Shown: positions 61,698 through 64,000 of the stretch, piece after piece
Position numbering within the stretch: the first letter of the stretch is position 1
Layout: every line of letters starts with the position of its first letter
Source of the DNA: Flavobacteriales bacterium
Lineage (GTDB): Bacteria > Bacteroidota > Bacteroidia > Flavobacteriales_D > Crocinitomicaceae
Length of the DNA: 64,000 nucleotides
Assembly: GCA_022361195.1 (NCBI GenBank)
Contig: JAKSBJ010000352.1
Location: 1 to 64,000 of the forward strand
Direction of reading: 5' to 3'
The notes under the pieces: generated by a model
What the model was told of the DNA's origin: nothing
What the model saw: the letters and a program-made list of their open reading frames with translations, nothing else
Databases searched by the model: none
Position numbers and translations under genes: made by a program

Positions 61698-62435
61698 TTA
61701 GAGGTAATTAATACTAATGCTTTGATAGTTGAATTCGTTTTCCAGATTAAAGACATACAAACCTTTTAAATGGCCTTTAACAGGAATGTTTAAGGTTTTG
61801 TGTCCGGGATGAACGATCCATTTTGTTTGGAATAGAATTTCATCCGCTAATGTTGGTTTGATGTATGGAAAGATGTAAGTAGCAGAGAAATTCAATTGTT
61901 GTTTTTCCAGGGCATTAATCTCAATCCTTAGTATATCATCTTTGAGTAGAAAAGTGAATTGGTTCTTTGAAATAGAGATAATCGAATCATATGGAGGAAT
62001 TTGCCATTGAAAAGGAGGGGGGATAAAATGGCCCCAGTCATAATCAATGAGCCTTTTGGGAAAAGAATGGGCTGATGAGGCCACTTTCAGAATGTAAACT
62101 CCCTTTTCTTTCTGTTCAGTCTTTTCAGGAATAAGAGTTGGATGCTCTAAAATGGGAAAATCGATATCAGGATTTTCAAAGATCCAATGTATCATTATTT
62201 CACCTCTTCGTACTTGTTCCCAAAAGTAGAATGAGTCAATCTCAGAAATAGTTATGTTATTCGGAAATTGATACCCTTCAATGTCCAGTTCTTCCAGAAT
62301 TGAAAGAAGGTCTTGTTGATCACAGGAGTCTATTCGAATGTCCTCATCCGAGGAGTCATTCAGCGAAAAGGAGGAAAAAAGAAGTAGTGCTAAAAGAGGA
62401 GCAAAACTGCTTATATAAAAGGACTTGGGCGGCAT
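61698..62435 (-). CDS. Exported protein of unknown function
   Basis: A 245-residue protein with a signal-like segment in MPPKSFYISSFAPLLALLLFSSF and a mature region of beta strands and many aromatic residues (FYFWEQVRRGEIMIHWIFE, FIPPPFQWQIPPYDS, YVFNLENEFNYQSISI). It has no four-Cys head, but its C-terminal end (PGHKTLNIPVKGHLKGLYVFNL) resembles in pattern the ends of the next gene's product (ERVIRLPLDKFEKGNYCIHL). Its start codon lies within a 19-bp inverted repeat. It leads the leftward run of six genes. Confidence 0.7.
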   Translation of the reverse strand: MPPKSFYISSFAPLLALLLFSSFSLNDSSDEDIRIDSCDQQDLLSILEELDIEGYQFPNNITISEIDSFYFWEQVRRGEIMIHWIFENPDIDFPILEHPTLIPEKTEQKEKGVYILKVASSAHSFPKRLIDYDWGHFIPPPFQWQIPPYDSIISISKNQFTFLLKDDILRIEINALEKQQLNFSATYIFPYIKPTLADEILFQTKWIVHPGHKTLNIPVKGHLKGLYVFNLENEFNYQSISINYL

Positions 62436-62478
62436 TTCTTTTCGTTTTTTGGGAAGTTACGAAAAGACAATGCCGCCC
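62427..62478 (-). promoter_or_regulatory. Long inverted repeat over the start codon of the 61698-62435 gene
   Basis: On the plus strand GGGCGGCATT with TCTTTTCGT pairs with ACGAAAAGA, one unpaired C and AATGCCGCCC: 19 pairs around a 13-base loop. On the minus strand the ATG of the gene is inside the 3' arm, so the mRNA would bury its own start codon. No T run follows, so it is not a normal terminator. Confidence 0.7.
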
Positions 62479-62535
62479 GAATTAGTTTAGGATTTCTTTA
62501 ACAGCTCTTTAGCTAAAATTTAACAAATTAGCCGA

Positions 62536-63183
62536 TTAGAGGTTCTTTAAATCCTGAATAGTTGCTGTTGGATTATCTGATTTAAAAACAAAGCTACCGG
62601 CTACTAAAGCATCTGCTCCGGCTGCCAATAAATCTGCTCCGGTTTGTGTATTTACACCACCATCTACTTCAATTAAAGTAGAGGCTCCTTTATCAGTAAT
62701 CAATTTTTTAAGGTTACGAACTTTCTCTACAGCCGCTTTAATGAAGGTTTGTCCTCCAAAACCTGGATTAACCGACATAATTAAAACCAAGTCTAACTCA
62801 CTAATCACTTCAGTTAAAACCGAAACAGGTGTATGTGGATTTAAAGCTACTCCCGCTTTCATTCCTGCATCTTTAATGGCCTGAATAGTACGGTGTAGGT
62901 GATTACATGCTTCATAATGAACTGTTAAATAAGCCGCTCCTGCATCTTTAAAGTGAGAAATATAGCGATCCGGATCGGTGATCATCAAATGAACATCCAA
63001 TGGCTTATTAGCATGCTTAGCTACAGCTTTTACAGTTGGTAGTCCAAACGAAATGTTTGGAACAAAAACACCATCCATAACGTCAATGTGAAACCAATCT
63101 GCGGAAGATTGATTAATCATTTCGGTATCTTTTTGAAGGTTGGCAAAATCACTGGCCAACATTGAAGGAGAGATAATAGGCAT
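62536..63183 (-). CDS. rpe: Ribulose-phosphate 3-epimerase
   Basis: A 215-residue TIM-barrel enzyme interconverting ribulose-5-phosphate and xylulose-5-phosphate. Motifs: SPSMLASDFANLQKD, WFHIDVMDGVFVPNISFG, LDVHLMITDPDRYI, LTVHYEACNHLH, LIMSVNPGFGGQTFI and VDGGVNTQTGADLLAAGADALVAGS, with His and Asp metal ligands in HIDVMD, DVHLM and VDGGV. Normal length. 7 bases from the dehydrogenase gene. Confidence 0.97.
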   Translation of the reverse strand: MPIISPSMLASDFANLQKDTEMINQSSADWFHIDVMDGVFVPNISFGLPTVKAVAKHANKPLDVHLMITDPDRYISHFKDAGAAYLTVHYEACNHLHRTIQAIKDAGMKAGVALNPHTPVSVLTEVISELDLVLIMSVNPGFGGQTFIKAAVEKVRNLKKLITDKGASTLIEVDGGVNTQTGADLLAAGADALVAGSFVFKSDNPTATIQDLKNL

Positions 63184-63190
63184 AAAATGA

Positions 63191-64000
63191 TTATTTGAGG
63201 AGTTTTACAATTTGTTCGGCCAATTCAAGACCAATTCTATCCTGCGCTTCTTGTGTTGCAGCACCAATGTGTGGTGTAGATGCAATTTTTTCATTTTCAA
63301 GAAGAGCTTTATTTGGGGTAGGTTCGTTTTCAAATACGTCAAGGGCAGCTGCTTTAACTTTTCCACTTTCTAAAGCAGCAATTAGTGCATCTTCGTCCAC
63401 AACTCCACCACGAGCAGCGTTTACAATTACTACTCCGTCTTTCATGGCATTGAGTTCATTAGCTCCGATTACGGCCGAACCATCAGCTTGTTTAGGAACG
63501 TGAAGTGAAATGTAATCCAATTCTCCAATTACAGAAGAAAGGTTTTTCGTCGCAGAAATAGTCACGTTTACAGTTCCGTGTCCATGAATTTCAACTGGAA
63601 TGTCAGCCGATTCTGTAAATAAATCAACTGCAATTACTTTCATTCCACATCCAAGACAATAAGAAGCTAAGGATTGACCAATTCGTCCAAAACCAACAAT
63701 TCCAATGGCCTTGCCTCTCAATTCCTGACCTTTTCCGTATCGTTTTTTTAAGGTTTTAAATTCTGTATCACCATTTTCTGGCATCATACGGTTAGAGTGG
63801 AAGGTAGATCGGGAAGCCGAAAATAAATGACCCATTACCAATTCTGCAACGGATTGTGAAGAAGCTCCGGGAGTGTTAATTACGTGTCTTCCAATTGATC
63901 GGGCGTATTCAACATCAATATTATCCATTCCAACACCACCTCTTCCAATTAACTTTAAATTCGGACAAGCATCAATTAAATCTTTACGAACAGTAGTAGC
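63191..64000 (-). CDS. D-3-phosphoglycerate dehydrogenase-type enzyme (cut by the right edge)
   Basis: At least 270 residues; the frame continues upstream without a start (ATTVRKDLIDACPNLKLIGR then GGVGMDNIDVEYARSIG). The NAD motif GIVGFGRIGQSLASY, catalytic Arg in NAARGGVVDEDAL, Glu in LDVFENEPTP and His in TPHIGAATQEAQDR are present. No ACT domain is seen at the C-terminus, so it is the short serA type, or a related 2-hydroxyacid dehydrogenase. The first step of serine synthesis is likely. It is upstream of rpe with 7 bases between. Confidence 0.92.
   Translation of the reverse strand, partial: ATTVRKDLIDACPNLKLIGRGGVGMDNIDVEYARSIGRHVINTPGASSQSVAELVMGHLFSASRSTFHSNRMMPENGDTEFKTLKKRYGKGQELRGKAIGIVGFGRIGQSLASYCLGCGMKVIAVDLFTESADIPVEIHGHGTVNVTISATKNLSSVIGELDYISLHVPKQADGSAVIGANELNAMKDGVVIVNAARGGVVDEDALIAALESGKVKAAALDVFENEPTPNKALLENEKIASTPHIGAATQEAQDRIGLELAEQIVKLLK

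Noticed and set aside
1-64000. CRISPR arrays, insertion sequences and rRNA genes.
   Set aside because: None seen: no regularly spaced direct repeats, no transposase-like protein and no rRNA-like sequence were noticed while reading.

Overview
The window looks like a chromosomal stretch of an AT-rich Bacteroidota bacterium, probably of the Flavobacteriia or a relative. The signs are lipoproteins with short signal peptides, C-terminal sorting domains of the type IX secretion kind, DUF2807, DUF4159 and DUF4834 proteins, a CarB without its C-terminal allosteric domain, and repeated promoters with a TAnnTTTG -7 element instead of a sigma-70 -10 box. Several genes appear to start with TTG or GTG.

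Layout. Bases 1-1.5 kb hold the start of a lipoprotein gene running off the left edge, a tyrosine recombinase and a tRNA-His, which may be the edge of a tRNA-associated element. From 1.5 to 12.4 kb come an ABC-2 exporter with two small secreted partners, hemB, an rsmE-DUF4159 operon, and envelope genes (GT4, thioesterase, GT9). From 12.5 to 18.4 kb lies a compact four-gene operon: an outer-membrane-factor-like protein with a TIM-barrel-like C-terminus, a membrane-fusion protein, a cytoplasmic protein with a receiver-like domain, zinc ribbons and a degenerate GGDEF domain, and a processive GT2 synthase. It reads as an undescribed synthase-dependent polysaccharide secretion machine. A histidine kinase gene converges on it.

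From 19.7 to 28.7 kb two divergent operons build tryptophan: aroG/chorismate mutase-aroA leftward and trpEGDCFBA rightward. Each is preceded by a short leader ORF rich in Trp or Trp/Phe and by an intrinsic terminator, so both seem to be controlled by ribosome-mediated attenuation. Neither leader ORF is large enough for routine gene calling.

From 28.7 to 34.6 kb a DUF2807 gene and an ogt gene are separated by a three-gene segment (AraC-type regulator, outer membrane protein, S41 peptidase). It is bracketed by decayed direct repeats that keep an ogt tail on the left and a DUF2807 head on the right. From 34.7 to 40.4 kb are paaG/paaH-like genes, a phosphoribosyltransferase, carB and a DUF4834 protein. 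From 40.4 to 57.2 kb is a surface-glycan cluster with nonulosonic-acid genes (neuB, a cytidylyltransferase), glycosyltransferases including a GT2 fused to a degenerate CMP-sugar synthetase domain, an epimerase, a Wzx flippase and a CapD-type dehydratase on the other strand.

From 57.3 to 62.4 kb is a leftward run of six genes. Four encode paralogues that begin with a four-cysteine motif, C-x15-C-x2-C-x25-27-C, followed by a single membrane segment and divergent exported domains; two of them end in type IX sorting domains. The window ends with rpe and a serA-type dehydrogenase cut by the right edge.
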